Origin: CAZKBP01 sp964551015 | GTDB lineage: Bacteria; Bacteroidota; Bacteroidia; Cytophagales; Microscillaceae | DNA: 64,000 nucleotides | Reading direction: 5' to 3' | Assembly: GCA_964551015.1 (NCBI GenBank) | Contig: CAZKBP010000001.1 | Span: forward strand, 372,001 to 436,000 | Shown here: positions 52,927-62,794 of the stretch, piece after piece | Layout: each line of letters begins with the position of its first letter | Position numbering within the stretch: the first letter of the stretch is position 1 | Notes under the pieces: generated by a model | Databases searched by the model: none | What the model was told of the DNA's origin: nothing | The model's input: only the letters and a program-made list of their open reading frames with translations | Translations under genes and position numbers: made by a program

Positions 52927-55917
52927 TTACTGTATGCCCGCCAACTTTTGTTGCGCCTGACTAACTACCGCTGGGTCAGGAGATTTATCAATAATAGATT
53001 GCAGAGTAGCTTTGGCCTGAAAGGTTTCACCCAGAGCAATGTAATTATCGGCAATCAAGAGAAAAGCTTTGCCTCGCCATTTTTCAAAATTGAATTTCTT
53101 ATTCATCTCAAAGAGCGTTTCTAGAGATTCTTGATAGCGACGCTGGCGATAATAAATGTCAGCCAAAAGGTACTGGGCTTCGGCTCCGGTTTCATCGCTA
53201 GAAGATTGAGTGATTTGCTGGAAAATTTGTGTGGCCGTTTGGTACTGCTGTTGCTGGTAGGCTACTTTTCCTTTGTAGAGCAAGGCCGTGTTTCTAGCTC
53301 CGGCTACATCGCCTTTATTGATGATCTGATCCGCAAAATAATTCAAAGAATCATAGCGATTCAGCGCAAAATAACTCTCCATCAGACCCGTCCAAGCCAA
53401 GACCTGCTCTCGCTTACTTTCGGTATTACTAGCCAGTATCCGGTAAAAACTCACCGCAGATTGATAATTTTCCTGATCGTATTCCAAGTCAGCGGCTCTC
53501 CGTGCGGAGCGGGCCAAGAAAGTGCTTTTACCTTCATAGACCACCGTCTGATAATAAAGCAAAGCCCTTTTCGTATCGCCTAAGCGATAATAGGAATCGG
53601 CCAAGTAATACTGGGCATCATAGATAAAGGGGCTGTTGGGATAATTATCCAAATATTGATTCAAGAGCGTAACCGCCTGACCATATTGTTGATTAAAATA
53701 GGCCGTTTTAGCATTCTCGAAGTAGACTTTCTCGGCCGTTTGGCTGTTTGGGTTGGCTTCTCGGTATTTGGCGAGGAGGGGAGGGAGTTCATTTTGACGA
53801 CCTGCTTGGTTGAGCAATTCCTGCACACTCAGCAGAGCCGCCGAAGCATCAGGATGAGTCGTGTATTCATTGACGATGCGTTTATAATCCTCGATGGCGG
53901 CGTTTTGGTTGCCGATATTGGTGTAGGCGAGGGCGCGCCCCAAAAGTGCTTCGGGAATGAGCTTGGTATTCCCTCCTCGGTCAATCAAACTACTAAAATC
54001 ATTAACGGCTACAGCATAGCTTCCATTTTGGAGTTCTACTTGGGCTTTTTGATAGATAGCCCGATCGTGGTAGATGGAATTAGGAAACTGCTGAATAAGC
54101 GTTTCAAAGCTACTTGTCGCCTCGTTTGTCTGATTTAAGATATTTAAAATCACTCCTCGCTGGAAATAAGCATAATCTTGATCGCCAAAATTTTGTTGGA
54201 TCGCCCGACCGTAGAGATTGAGGGCTTGGTTATAATCTCGCTGGGCGTAGTAACAGTCAGCGAGTCTTACCAAGGCATCTTGCACGAAAGGAAGCCCCTG
54301 CGCTCCGCCCTGTGTGGCATAAAATTGAAAATGGGGAATAGCCCGTTCGTACTGCTTCACATTGTAGTAAGCATATCCCAAACCATAGTGCGATTTGAGG
54401 ATATATTCATTATTCTGCCCAAATACACTCAGAATATTCTGATAAAAGGGAATGGCTGCCTGCGAATTTTCACTGAGTACGAGCGCCTCGGCGGTCCAAA
54501 AGCGAGCCATCAATTGCAAGACTGGCATCTGTGCGTTTTGATTAGACTTTTGGAAATAAGGAATGGCTGCCTGATAATTTCCTTGATTGAATAGTTCGGC
54601 TCCCCTGGAGAAGGTAACCTGCTGATAAGCCGTACTGATGCTAGGCGAGCGTTGGGGCAGGGACTCGATGTAGGTAATGGCCTGCTCGTAAGCCTTGGTG
54701 TAGAGATAAGCATCGCTGAGTAAGTCTAAGGCTTCGGCTCGAGCCGGATGCTGAGGATAATTATCTAAAAAATATTGCAATTCTTGAATAGCATCTTCAT
54801 AGCGCTCGAGTTCGTAGTAGAGTTTAGCGAGCATCCAAGTGGTTTCCTGCTCAATTTGCACCTCGTAGGTGAGCTTTTTAGCTCTTTCCAGAGAATTCAC
54901 GGCAAAACGCTTATTATCCAGTTGTAGATAAGAAAGCCCTAAATAGTAAGAAGCAAACTGACCTTGAGCAGAGTTTTCATCAGCTATGGTCTTCAGACTC
55001 TCTACGGCATCTGCGTAGCTACGATTTTGATATTGGCAAAACCCTACTCGGTAAAGCACCTCGGGTTCGGCTCTTTCATTAATCAAGCCCAAATAAGATC
55101 GGTAAAACGAAAGAGCATTTTGGTAATTCTGCTGGTAATAATGCGCATCGCCGGTAAGCAAATAAATTTGATTGATTTGCTTAAGATTCGGGTTCAGGTT
55201 GAGTAAAGGGGTGCTATAATTAACCAATTCAAAATAGCGTTGCTGTTGGTAATAGATATCGGTGATAAGAATGGGTACCAAATCCTCGTAGGTTTTGTCT
55301 TGGCTGGCTCTTTGCAAATCTTGTAGTGCTTGATCCAGGCGGCCTTGTTCGTGCTCAATATATCCTGCATAATAGCTGGCTGCATAAGCATAAGGTCCAA
55401 AACCTTCCTTGAGCTCGTTGAAATAACGCTCCGCTTGATTGTAGTTTTTTTTCTGAAAATAAGACAGCCCTAATTTAAAATTCAATTCATCCTTTTGCTC
55501 GCTACTGAGTCGATTGACTTGGATTTTCTCGAAATAATCAATAGCACGATCATAGTCTTGATTTTTATAATACTCGTTTCCCCATTCCAGATAAGCATCA
55601 ATGGCCTTGGGGTGGTCAGGGTATTGCCTTACAAAATCTTCTAAAAGTGCTTCAGCATCAGGTGCCTGAAGCTTAAGGGCGATCCAAGCCACGTTGTAGC
55701 GTACATATACTTTTTTCTCATTGTCTTCTGCTCTACGGATATAAGCTTGAAATTTTTGTTGTGCATTCAGGTACAGCTTTTTGTCCAACAGTTCCAAGCC
55801 TTCTCTATACAAAGCATCTTCGTGTGTATAGATATGCGTATGCTGTGCCCTCAGCTTCAGGCCACCATTGACCAGTAAGAAAAAATAAATCAAATAGATG
55901 ATTTTGGTATTATGCAT
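52927..55917 (-). CDS. Long exported tetratricopeptide-repeat protein
   Basis: The 996-residue protein starts with a signal peptide (IIYLIYFFLLVNGGLKLRAQ). Nearly its whole length is TPR helices (A/Y/F-rich patterns such as YFEKIQVNRLSSEQK, YQKAQVELQNGSYAVAV, LLADIYYRQRRYQESLETL). Such proteins act as scaffolds in the periplasm or at the outer membrane. It is the first gene of the minus-strand envelope array, with the receptor-like barrel 43 bases after it. Specific partners are not known. Confidence 0.85.
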   Translation of the reverse strand: MHNTKIIYLIYFFLLVNGGLKLRAQHTHIYTHEDALYREGLELLDKKLYLNAQQKFQAYIRRAEDNEKKVYVRYNVAWIALKLQAPDAEALLEDFVRQYPDHPKAIDAYLEWGNEYYKNQDYDRAIDYFEKIQVNRLSSEQKDELNFKLGLSYFQKKNYNQAERYFNELKEGFGPYAYAASYYAGYIEHEQGRLDQALQDLQRASQDKTYEDLVPILITDIYYQQQRYFELVNYSTPLLNLNPNLKQINQIYLLTGDAHYYQQNYQNALSFYRSYLGLINERAEPEVLYRVGFCQYQNRSYADAVESLKTIADENSAQGQFASYYLGLSYLQLDNKRFAVNSLERAKKLTYEVQIEQETTWMLAKLYYELERYEDAIQELQYFLDNYPQHPARAEALDLLSDAYLYTKAYEQAITYIESLPQRSPSISTAYQQVTFSRGAELFNQGNYQAAIPYFQKSNQNAQMPVLQLMARFWTAEALVLSENSQAAIPFYQNILSVFGQNNEYILKSHYGLGYAYYNVKQYERAIPHFQFYATQGGAQGLPFVQDALVRLADCYYAQRDYNQALNLYGRAIQQNFGDQDYAYFQRGVILNILNQTNEATSSFETLIQQFPNSIYHDRAIYQKAQVELQNGSYAVAVNDFSSLIDRGGNTKLIPEALLGRALAYTNIGNQNAAIEDYKRIVNEYTTHPDASAALLSVQELLNQAGRQNELPPLLAKYREANPNSQTAEKVYFENAKTAYFNQQYGQAVTLLNQYLDNYPNSPFIYDAQYYLADSYYRLGDTKRALLYYQTVVYEGKSTFLARSARRAADLEYDQENYQSAVSFYRILASNTESKREQVLAWTGLMESYFALNRYDSLNYFADQIINKGDVAGARNTALLYKGKVAYQQQQYQTATQIFQQITQSSSDETGAEAQYLLADIYYRQRRYQESLETLFEMNKKFNFEKWRGKAFLLIADNYIALGETFQAKATLQSIIDKSPDPAVVSQAQQKLAGIQ

Positions 55918-56356
55918 ATTTTGTCGTGGGTCAAATATTCTCTAAAAATAAAAGTCGCGGATTTGTTTGCTTTGCCCTCAAAGATGAATTCTCAGCGCAA
56001 AGGTTGCACACGAAATTCGAGATGCCAGCGTAAAGGCCAAATCCTCAACCGACTTCCTACGAAACCAAATCCTGACTACCCATCAAAAACAACTTCTCTC
56101 TAGACGAGGCTTTTTTATACTTAGTTTCGAGTAGGAAATAATAGACAAAAGAAGGCAATTTTATTAGAAAAAAAACTAAACCAAGTAGGTTTACTGTAAA
56201 AAACGACATTTTTTTAAACATAAGCTCTTTTTGTTACGTAAATCCTATCAAATCAAGATCACTGCGATCATTTACTAACACAATCTTTGGAGTACCCTGA
56301 GTTCAGGCAAAGAATCTATCAATACCAACTTCACCGCAACTAAAAACGAATGACCT
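55918..56356. other. Intergenic region between the TPR gene and the 141-residue gene
   Basis: No gene is supported. A 63-codon plus-strand frame (55912-56103) overlaps the end of the TPR gene and has no recognisable features. The AT-rich part near 56160-56290 should hold the promoter of the downstream gene. Confidence 0.5.
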
Positions 56357-56782
56357 ATGAGCGTAACTGACCAAACCAAACACCTGCCCCAAGAATTGGC
56401 GGGACTTTACTTGGGGATTTCTTTATCAGAGTTCAAACAAATCAAAAGAACCCATAGCCTGTCTACACGAAAAGCTCATTACATCACTTATTTTCACGAG
56501 AAACCTCAGCATCGCGAGATAGAAGAGTTTGTTTATCAGTTTGATAAGCACGACTTGCTCTATGCAGTCACGCTCAAATTCAAATCAGAGCAGCAGCTAC
56601 AAGGTTATGCCTATCAGCTCTACGGTAGCCCCAATCAAGGCAAAGAATGGCTCTGGAAAGTAAGTGATTTCCTGTATCTTAAAGTCTGGGGCTTTGGACA
56701 GGCACTTTGTATCGCCAATGCGAGCTATTTCCGCAAGTACAAGGCCGCCAAGGAATTAGAGCAGAATCTAGCTTTTTCCTGA
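56357..56782 (+). CDS. Hypothetical protein of unknown function
   Basis: This 141-residue soluble protein is predicted to be alpha/beta (LAGLYLGISLSEFKQIK, EIEEFVYQFDKHDLLYAVTLKF, KVSDFLYLKVWGFGQALCIAN). I do not recognise the family. It has a good ATG and a proper downstream terminator, so it is probably real. The next gene, DUF1800, is 209 bases away beyond that terminator. Confidence 0.65.
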   Translation: MSVTDQTKHLPQELAGLYLGISLSEFKQIKRTHSLSTRKAHYITYFHEKPQHREIEEFVYQFDKHDLLYAVTLKFKSEQQLQGYAYQLYGSPNQGKEWLWKVSDFLYLKVWGFGQALCIANASYFRKYKAAKELEQNLAFS

Positions 56783-56832
56783 ATCTAGCATGATTTAATT
56801 TAGTATTTACTCATAATTAGCACAATAAAAAA

Positions 56833-56861
56833 AAGTCAGGACAAAATGTCCTGGCTTTTTT
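56833..56861 (+). terminator. Terminator after the 141-residue gene
   Basis: An 11-base inverted repeat (AAGTCAGGACA at 56833-56843, TGTCCTGGCTT at 56847-56857, one G-T wobble) with a 3-base loop is followed by T residues. It isolates the upstream gene from the DUF1800 group. Confidence 0.85.
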
Positions 56862-56991
56862 GGTTTACACACAAATCTTACAACCAAAAAGGTGTACTTC
56901 TAGGGTGTTGGCCGAACTCACGCGCCTGTCTATCGTACTTCGATTAAGTTTCAGCTTGCAATCTGAACTCAACTAAACCTAAGAACTGATT

Positions 56992-58668
56992 ATGCCTTTG
57001 ACACCTTTTAATGGGACGCTCGGCCCAAAGCGAGCTGCCCACCTACTAAGAAGGGCTACGTTCGGTCCTTCCCTAGCTCAAGTGGATGAGTTTGCTAACG
57101 ACAACGCGGCCACGGCGGTTAGTAAGTTATTTGCAGAGATGCCCCTTCCACCTGAACCCACTCCCTTATTCAATGGAGGCGAAGAAGAGGGAGAAAATAG
57201 CCTGTTTTTTAAAGGTTGGTGGATGAAACAGATGCTAGCACCGACCGCCTCTGCCCGAGAGAAAATTGTATTCTTTCTGCATACCCATTTTACTACCATA
57301 GAATCTTTTGTCGAGAATCCACAGGCACTCTATTACCAAAGTGCGCTCTTCCGGATTTTCGCCTTTGACTTGTCTCAGCCTGATTTCAATTTCAAAGTCC
57401 TTAGTAAGAAAATTAGCCTGGACAATGCCATGCTTAAATTTCTGGATGGCGACACCAACGTGAAAGGTTCTGTGAATGAAAATTACGCCCGAGAATTCTT
57501 AGAGCTTTATACCATCGGCAAAGGAAGAGAGGGCGTACCGTTACCTGACCCTAATTTGGCGATTGGAGATTATTTCTATTTTACTGAAGAAGACATTCAA
57601 GCCGGGGCACGTGTGTTGTCTGGCTATCGCTTAGATAATGATTTTAGCATCATTGATGAAGAAACGGGGCTTCCTCGCTGTGATATACGTGCTAATCAAC
57701 ACGATAATGATCCCAAAACCTTCAGCAATCGCTTTGGAAATCAAGTGATTGCTCCTCGCCCTGAGCTACTAAGCCCTGACGGGCGGCCCACCCCAGAAAG
57801 TATGGACGATGAACTAGAGCAGATGGTGGAGATGATTTACGCGCAAGCAGAAACGGCTCTCTATATCTGCCGAAGAATTTATCGCTTTTTTGTCTATCAC
57901 GATATTAGCGAGGAAATTAATAATACGATCATCCCGGCCATGGCAGATACTTTCGTGAGTAGTGGCTATAAACTACAAGCCGTACTAGAGGATTTGTTCC
58001 GTAGCCAACATTTCTACGACGCGGCAGTAGGATTGGGTGATGACAAATTCGGAGGGATTATTAAATCGCCCCTAGACCTAGTCATGGGCACGCTGCGCTT
58101 CTTCGAGTTGGACCTACCTGACCCAGAGACAGATACAGAACAATTTTTAGAAGTGAGTAAAAATCTGCTGAATTACATGCAAGATCAAGGGATGAATCTC
58201 TATGAACCCTTTGAGGTCGCTGGCTACGCTGCGTATCACCAGTACCCGGAGTACAATCGTAACTGGATTTCTACCAACAGCCTCACTCAGCGCTATCAAT
58301 TTATCCGTGAATTGGTCAATGTAGAAACGATGATGGAACCAGGTCGGATAAGTTTGGATATTTTGGCGTACACGAAGGCAAATTTTGACGATAGCATTGC
58401 TCTAGATCCAGCCCTATTGCTCCGAGCCTATCTTTCTTATCTTTTCCCACGCTTTGAAGAAGGGGATGAAATCACCACGGAGCGATTAGAATATTTTCGT
58501 ACCGAGTTTCTCAAATTAGGAGAAGCCCTGCCACAGGGTGCCTTGGTATTCTGGCAGTTTAGCTGGAGTAATGCCGCCAATATACCTGCCAGCGAGGCGG
58601 ATGCCCGTGGTATGCTCGTAGATTTGATGAATGCCATGTTGCAATCACCTGAGTATCAATTATTCTAA
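56992..58668 (+). CDS. DUF1800 family protein
   Basis: The 558-residue protein begins with LGPKRAAHLLRRATFGPS, the DUF1800 start, and carries EKIVFFLHTHFTT, ENYAREFLELYTIGKG and a C-terminal FWQFSWSNAANIPA segment. The family is always paired with DUF1501 proteins, as here. The function is unknown; the protein has no clear signal peptide of its own. It is first in a group with the DUF1501 gene after 134 bases of intergenic sequence. Confidence 0.9.
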   Translation: MPLTPFNGTLGPKRAAHLLRRATFGPSLAQVDEFANDNAATAVSKLFAEMPLPPEPTPLFNGGEEEGENSLFFKGWWMKQMLAPTASAREKIVFFLHTHFTTIESFVENPQALYYQSALFRIFAFDLSQPDFNFKVLSKKISLDNAMLKFLDGDTNVKGSVNENYAREFLELYTIGKGREGVPLPDPNLAIGDYFYFTEEDIQAGARVLSGYRLDNDFSIIDEETGLPRCDIRANQHDNDPKTFSNRFGNQVIAPRPELLSPDGRPTPESMDDELEQMVEMIYAQAETALYICRRIYRFFVYHDISEEINNTIIPAMADTFVSSGYKLQAVLEDLFRSQHFYDAAVGLGDDKFGGIIKSPLDLVMGTLRFFELDLPDPETDTEQFLEVSKNLLNYMQDQGMNLYEPFEVAGYAAYHQYPEYNRNWISTNSLTQRYQFIRELVNVETMMEPGRISLDILAYTKANFDDSIALDPALLLRAYLSYLFPRFEEGDEITTERLEYFRTEFLKLGEALPQGALVFWQFSWSNAANIPASEADARGMLVDLMNAMLQSPEYQLF

Positions 58669-58802
58669 GAGTTAGGAGTTGCGAAGTTTGGGTCTAAATG
58701 ATCATTGGCTTTATTTCAAGCATAGATATTTCCAACTTGTAAGCCAAGACTTGAAACCCATAACCTGCGACTCGTAACCTGTAGCCATTAAAATAGCCAA
58801 AA

Positions 58803-60509
58803 ATGAAACGAAGAAAATTCCTTAAAAAACTACCCATATTAGGTGCCTTCCCGATGGCCTTGAGCGGGGTGCCCATGCGTGTGCTTTCTAGCCAAAAACC
58901 TCTACAGCGTTTGGCGGCCATGAGTAATAATGACCGAGTGTTGATTATCCTACAGCTTCATGGGGGTAATGATGGTCTCAATACTTTGATTCCTGTGGCT
59001 GATTACGATCTTTATCAATTCCGCCGGGCCAATATCGCCATCCCAGCTCGTAATGGGCGTCGAGTTTATATTCCTTTGGATAGTACGCTTCCCTTCAAAG
59101 ACCAAGTGGGCTTGCATCCTGATATGATTGGCATCAAAGAGCTTTACGATCAAGGAAAAACCAAGATTATTCAGGGAGTTTCTTACGAGCGAAATAATGG
59201 TTCTCATTTTCGTGGCAGAGATATTCTCTTCATGGGAGGTGGAGCCGATGATTTTCTAGGCTCAGGCTGGGTAGGACGCTATTTGGAGCAAGAGTTCCCG
59301 AACTATCCAGAAGCTTACCCAAACCCGGAGATGCTCGACCCCTTAGCCTTGGAGTTTGGCAACGATGTTTCTTTGATTTTCCACCAATCGCAAAATATTC
59401 CAACCTCCATTTCCATCAATAATCCCAACCAGTTTTTTAATCTGGTCGATGATTTGGAAGGATTTCAAGATTTGGAAGGGGTTGACCCTCGTGGGATTCC
59501 GCCTGCCTCGGTAGATGCCTCTCCTTACGGAAAAGAGCTTAACTGGATTCTGGGCTTAGAGCAAAAATCAGATGATTACGCCGAACGCCTCAAGCAGGTT
59601 TATGACATTGGAGATGCAATTCGTACGAACTCAGTTTACCCAACTACTTATCCTTTTAATGCACCAGCGGGCAGCTTGCGTAATTCACTCTCAGGGCAGT
59701 TACAGATTATTTCCAGACTGCTCAGTGGTGGATGTCAAACCAAAGTATTCTTGGTGCGATTGGGAGGATTTGATACCCACGCGGATCAGGTAGAAAGCTA
59801 TGACCCTACCATGGGCGCACATGCTGCGCTATTGTATCATATCTCCTCGGCGATGAAAGCCTTTCAGGATGATCTCAGAGAAAGAGGGATAGAAGACCGC
59901 GTCTTGACGGTGACCACCTCCGAGTTTGGGCGACGTATCGCCTCCAATGGTAGCTATGGCACTGACCACGGGCAAGGGGCACCCATGTTCTTATTTGGTA
60001 AATGGGTACAACCGGGGATCTTAGGTGCGATTCCTGACCTAAATGAAAAAAACGTGAGCTTGCAGTACGATTTCCGTCAAATCTACGCCACGATTCTGAA
60101 AGATTGGTTCGAGGTAGACGCGCAATTGGTGGATGGTATGAGTGTGAGCAATGGTATTATGCGGGGTGAATATGAGGGCAGAGGAGAAACGCTACCTTTG
60201 ATTAATAAAAACTTTGTCACCTCCACCGAGACTTTCTTCCAGGAGCGATTCCGCCTGAATCCTTGTCACCCGAATCCGGCTCAAGATTTTACCTACATTT
60301 CCTTTTATATCAACACCAAGGCCGTGGTGAATCTGCAATTGTTAGATTCGCAAGGCAGCGTGATCAAATACCTAATTCCTGGCGAGATCAAATCAATTGG
60401 AGAACATCGCCTCAAAGTAGATTTGAGAGGGCTTCAATCAGGTGTATATCACTACAAAATAGAAGCAGGCTTACTAAAAGCCACCAAAAGACTGGTGATT
60501 AACCGATAA
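58803..60509 (+). CDS. DUF1501 protein with Tat-like signal and T9SS C-terminal sorting domain
   Basis: The 568-residue protein starts MKRRKFLKKLPILGAF, a twin-arginine-like signal (RRKFL). The core has LQLHGGNDGLNTLIPV, SHFRGRDILFMGG and TTSEFGRRIASNGSYGTDHG, the DUF1501 sulfatase-like signatures. The C-terminal 85 residues (LNPCHPNPAQDFTYISF ... GVYHYKIEAG ... KRLVIN) are a T9SS type A sorting domain, so the protein should be moved to the surface by the type IX system whose plug gene is at 23058. Catalytic function is not established. Confidence 0.9.
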   Translation: MKRRKFLKKLPILGAFPMALSGVPMRVLSSQKPLQRLAAMSNNDRVLIILQLHGGNDGLNTLIPVADYDLYQFRRANIAIPARNGRRVYIPLDSTLPFKDQVGLHPDMIGIKELYDQGKTKIIQGVSYERNNGSHFRGRDILFMGGGADDFLGSGWVGRYLEQEFPNYPEAYPNPEMLDPLALEFGNDVSLIFHQSQNIPTSISINNPNQFFNLVDDLEGFQDLEGVDPRGIPPASVDASPYGKELNWILGLEQKSDDYAERLKQVYDIGDAIRTNSVYPTTYPFNAPAGSLRNSLSGQLQIISRLLSGGCQTKVFLVRLGGFDTHADQVESYDPTMGAHAALLYHISSAMKAFQDDLRERGIEDRVLTVTTSEFGRRIASNGSYGTDHGQGAPMFLFGKWVQPGILGAIPDLNEKNVSLQYDFRQIYATILKDWFEVDAQLVDGMSVSNGIMRGEYEGRGETLPLINKNFVTSTETFFQERFRLNPCHPNPAQDFTYISFYINTKAVVNLQLLDSQGSVIKYLIPGEIKSIGEHRLKVDLRGLQSGVYHYKIEAGLLKATKRLVINR

Positions 60510-60565
60510 TTATTCTAGCGATTTAAAAAATATATAAACGCTACTTAATCTAATATTCATTTCTC

Positions 60566-61477
60566 ATGAAACGATCTATCTCTATCTATTCTATAATTTT
60601 ATGCTTGGGATTGGTCAGTTGGTCGCAGGTGGCAGAGGCACAGAAAAGAGGTTTTAAAAATCGCCCCAACCAACGCCGATCTCAGCAAAAATCCAAGAAT
60701 AATGACCCCTTCTTGCGTACTCAATGGTGGTTAGGATTCAAAGGAGGAATCAATCTGACCCAAGCGGTACCGGGTGACCGCTACACGACCTTCAGCCCCA
60801 CGGTGGAGGTAGAATCAGCTACTTATGACAAAAGCTATGAAGATTTTAATAAAGTGGGAGGACAAGCTGGCTTGGATATTACTTTCTTCCATCGGGGCTT
60901 CTCGGTGAGTTTGCAACCCAACTTTCGTCGTCAGCGCTTTGTCTACACGACCGATTACAGTTGGTTTGATACCAATAATACGCAGAATGTGCTGAATCTG
61001 AACTACGTGCAGGATCATCGGTTGGACTATATCGAGATTCCGTTGCTTTTCAAATATGATTTTTTACAAACGAATATCCGCCCTTTCGTGCAATTGGGAG
61101 GTTACTGGGCGACTTTGATTGATGCCAATAAAGCCTTGACCATCACGGGTGAGGATTTTGCTTCGGGTGGACTCAGCCCTTTTGAAGGCGAAGAGATTAT
61201 CATCGGAGCCAAGGATTTATTTATCAATACTTCCTTAGGAATTTTGGGTGGAGTAGGAGCCAACTGGGATGTAGGTAATATTCGCCTTTCAATGGATGTA
61301 ACTTATCGCTTTGGTTTGAACAATATCGTGAATGCTCAGAATCGCTTTACCGAAAACCGCCTGGCGGGGGTAGGAGATGCCATGGACGACGTGAAGCTCA
61401 GAAACTTATCTGTGTCTATCAGCTGCCTTTTCCCGATGCGTTTCTTGGTGAGTTCAAACTACCGAGCCGTTGATTAG
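60566..61477 (+). CDS. Outer-membrane beta-barrel protein (PorT-like)
   Basis: The 303-residue protein has a signal peptide ending near WSQVAEAQK. A basic linker (RGFKNRPNQRRSQQKSKNN) and a small beta-barrel follow (WWLGFKGGINLTQAVPG, GLDITFFHRGFSVSLQPNFRR, YIEIPLLFKYDF, PFVQLGGYWATL), which match outer-membrane barrel families. It is 56 bases after the DUF1501 gene and probably in the same transcript. It may serve the exported DUF1501 protein, which is inference from position. Confidence 0.8.
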   Translation: MKRSISIYSIILCLGLVSWSQVAEAQKRGFKNRPNQRRSQQKSKNNDPFLRTQWWLGFKGGINLTQAVPGDRYTTFSPTVEVESATYDKSYEDFNKVGGQAGLDITFFHRGFSVSLQPNFRRQRFVYTTDYSWFDTNNTQNVLNLNYVQDHRLDYIEIPLLFKYDFLQTNIRPFVQLGGYWATLIDANKALTITGEDFASGGLSPFEGEEIIIGAKDLFINTSLGILGGVGANWDVGNIRLSMDVTYRFGLNNIVNAQNRFTENRLAGVGDAMDDVKLRNLSVSISCLFPMRFLVSSNYRAVD

Positions 61478-61570
61478 TGAGTTGAGGATTGCTTATTTGG
61501 TAGGTCATTTCCCAAAATGATGATTCTTTAAAAATCTATCATCTTCCAATTTGAAATTTGTAATTCCCTT

Positions 61571-62794
61571 ATGAAAAATATAACCATACTTCTGTCCTCT
61601 TTCCTCATGTTGTTGGTCTTTGCTGCCTGCGATCTGGAAGAAAATCAAGTAGATAGCTTGGAGACTTTTACCAGAATATATGATAACCCAGAATTCTCCA
61701 ATAGTTATTTGCCTTTGGATGTAAAGCAAACAGCAGACGGGGGCTTCCTGATGTTAGGAGCTAACCTGACCGAAGATTCTGATTTTCCGGGCGTGTATCT
61801 ACTCACGGCTGATACCGAAGGAAACTTTGTTTTTGACCAGACGCTGGCCGAAGATTTTGTACAACCCACGCGCAATCTCATGCCAATTGGCAATCGCTTT
61901 TACTTCGTGTGTATGCACCGCATCAGCTTGATCGCGCATTTGGTGAGTGTGGGAGATTCTGGACAAGCATCTGATCCGATTCCTATTGTAGATAATGATG
62001 GCCCCATTTTGTATCCGTTGAGTGCTGCTCTGGATAACAGTGCTGGGCAAATCTTATTACAAGGCTATGATAACGAAGATAAATTGACGGTGTTCGCGCA
62101 AGTAAGCCCTCAGGGAGGCGTAGTGGCACGCAAGAGCTTTGATATTGGTGCTGGCGAAGACGTAGAGGAGCCGATCATTGAGCATTTTACCCGCACCGGG
62201 AAGCAACTTCCTTTTTTATCGGGTCAGATGCAAGACGGTAGATTCTTCTTTAATGGCTTCTACAACTATACTTTTTCTCTGGTCATGACGGATATGAATC
62301 CAGACAGCGAACCGAGCGTGTTGCAGGGCGTGCAAAATGAATCGGGGATTAGCTCCACACTGCATTTGCAAGGAAATACTTTTGCTTTGTCTCGTTTTAG
62401 CTTTGGGCAAAATTATATCTTACCTCAGGCCGTCGTAGAAGTAGGGCCAGAGAACCCTGCCTCGTCCGAAGATTTGCTGGGGAATGCTTTTCCAGAACTT
62501 AGAGAAGATGCTCCCGTGATTCTTAAAAATCTAAATATCAATGGTCAATCTGTACTCATTTATGGCAGCGATACCCGTAGCCGACAGATTGTGCTATTGG
62601 CTTTTGATGCCAATACGGGCGAGTTGCTAGGCACGAAATATTTAGGCTTCTCTAATCCTTACGAGATGGCTAATTTCTCGCTTACCCAAGACGGCGGCTT
62701 GGCCGTGGCGGGGCAGACCTACGTGGCGGGGCGTTTTCCTCGTTTTTGCTTATTCAAACTATCGGCAGAGGAGGTACAAGAGCTGGTTAATTAG
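61571..62794 (+). CDS. Lipoprotein of unknown function
   Basis: The 407-residue protein has a lipoprotein signal (LMLLVFAACDLE) and repeated beta-propeller-like blades (GGFLMLGANLTEDSDFPG, ILLQGYDNEDKLTVFAQ, SVLIYGSDTRSRQIVLLAF). Similar Bacteroidota lipoproteins bind surface partners. It ends the DUF1800/DUF1501/barrel group and is probably co-transcribed. Confidence 0.75.
   Translation: MKNITILLSSFLMLLVFAACDLEENQVDSLETFTRIYDNPEFSNSYLPLDVKQTADGGFLMLGANLTEDSDFPGVYLLTADTEGNFVFDQTLAEDFVQPTRNLMPIGNRFYFVCMHRISLIAHLVSVGDSGQASDPIPIVDNDGPILYPLSAALDNSAGQILLQGYDNEDKLTVFAQVSPQGGVVARKSFDIGAGEDVEEPIIEHFTRTGKQLPFLSGQMQDGRFFFNGFYNYTFSLVMTDMNPDSEPSVLQGVQNESGISSTLHLQGNTFALSRFSFGQNYILPQAVVEVGPENPASSEDLLGNAFPELREDAPVILKNLNINGQSVLIYGSDTRSRQIVLLAFDANTGELLGTKYLGFSNPYEMANFSLTQDGGLAVAGQTYVAGRFPRFCLFKLSAEEVQELVN

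Noticed and set aside
54178..54594. Long antisense frame in the TPR gene
   Set aside because: Antisense of a repeat-rich coding region; no domain.
55912..56103. 63-codon plus-strand frame overlapping the start of the TPR gene
   Set aside because: Composition is not protein-like, and its start is inside the promoter region of the TPR gene.
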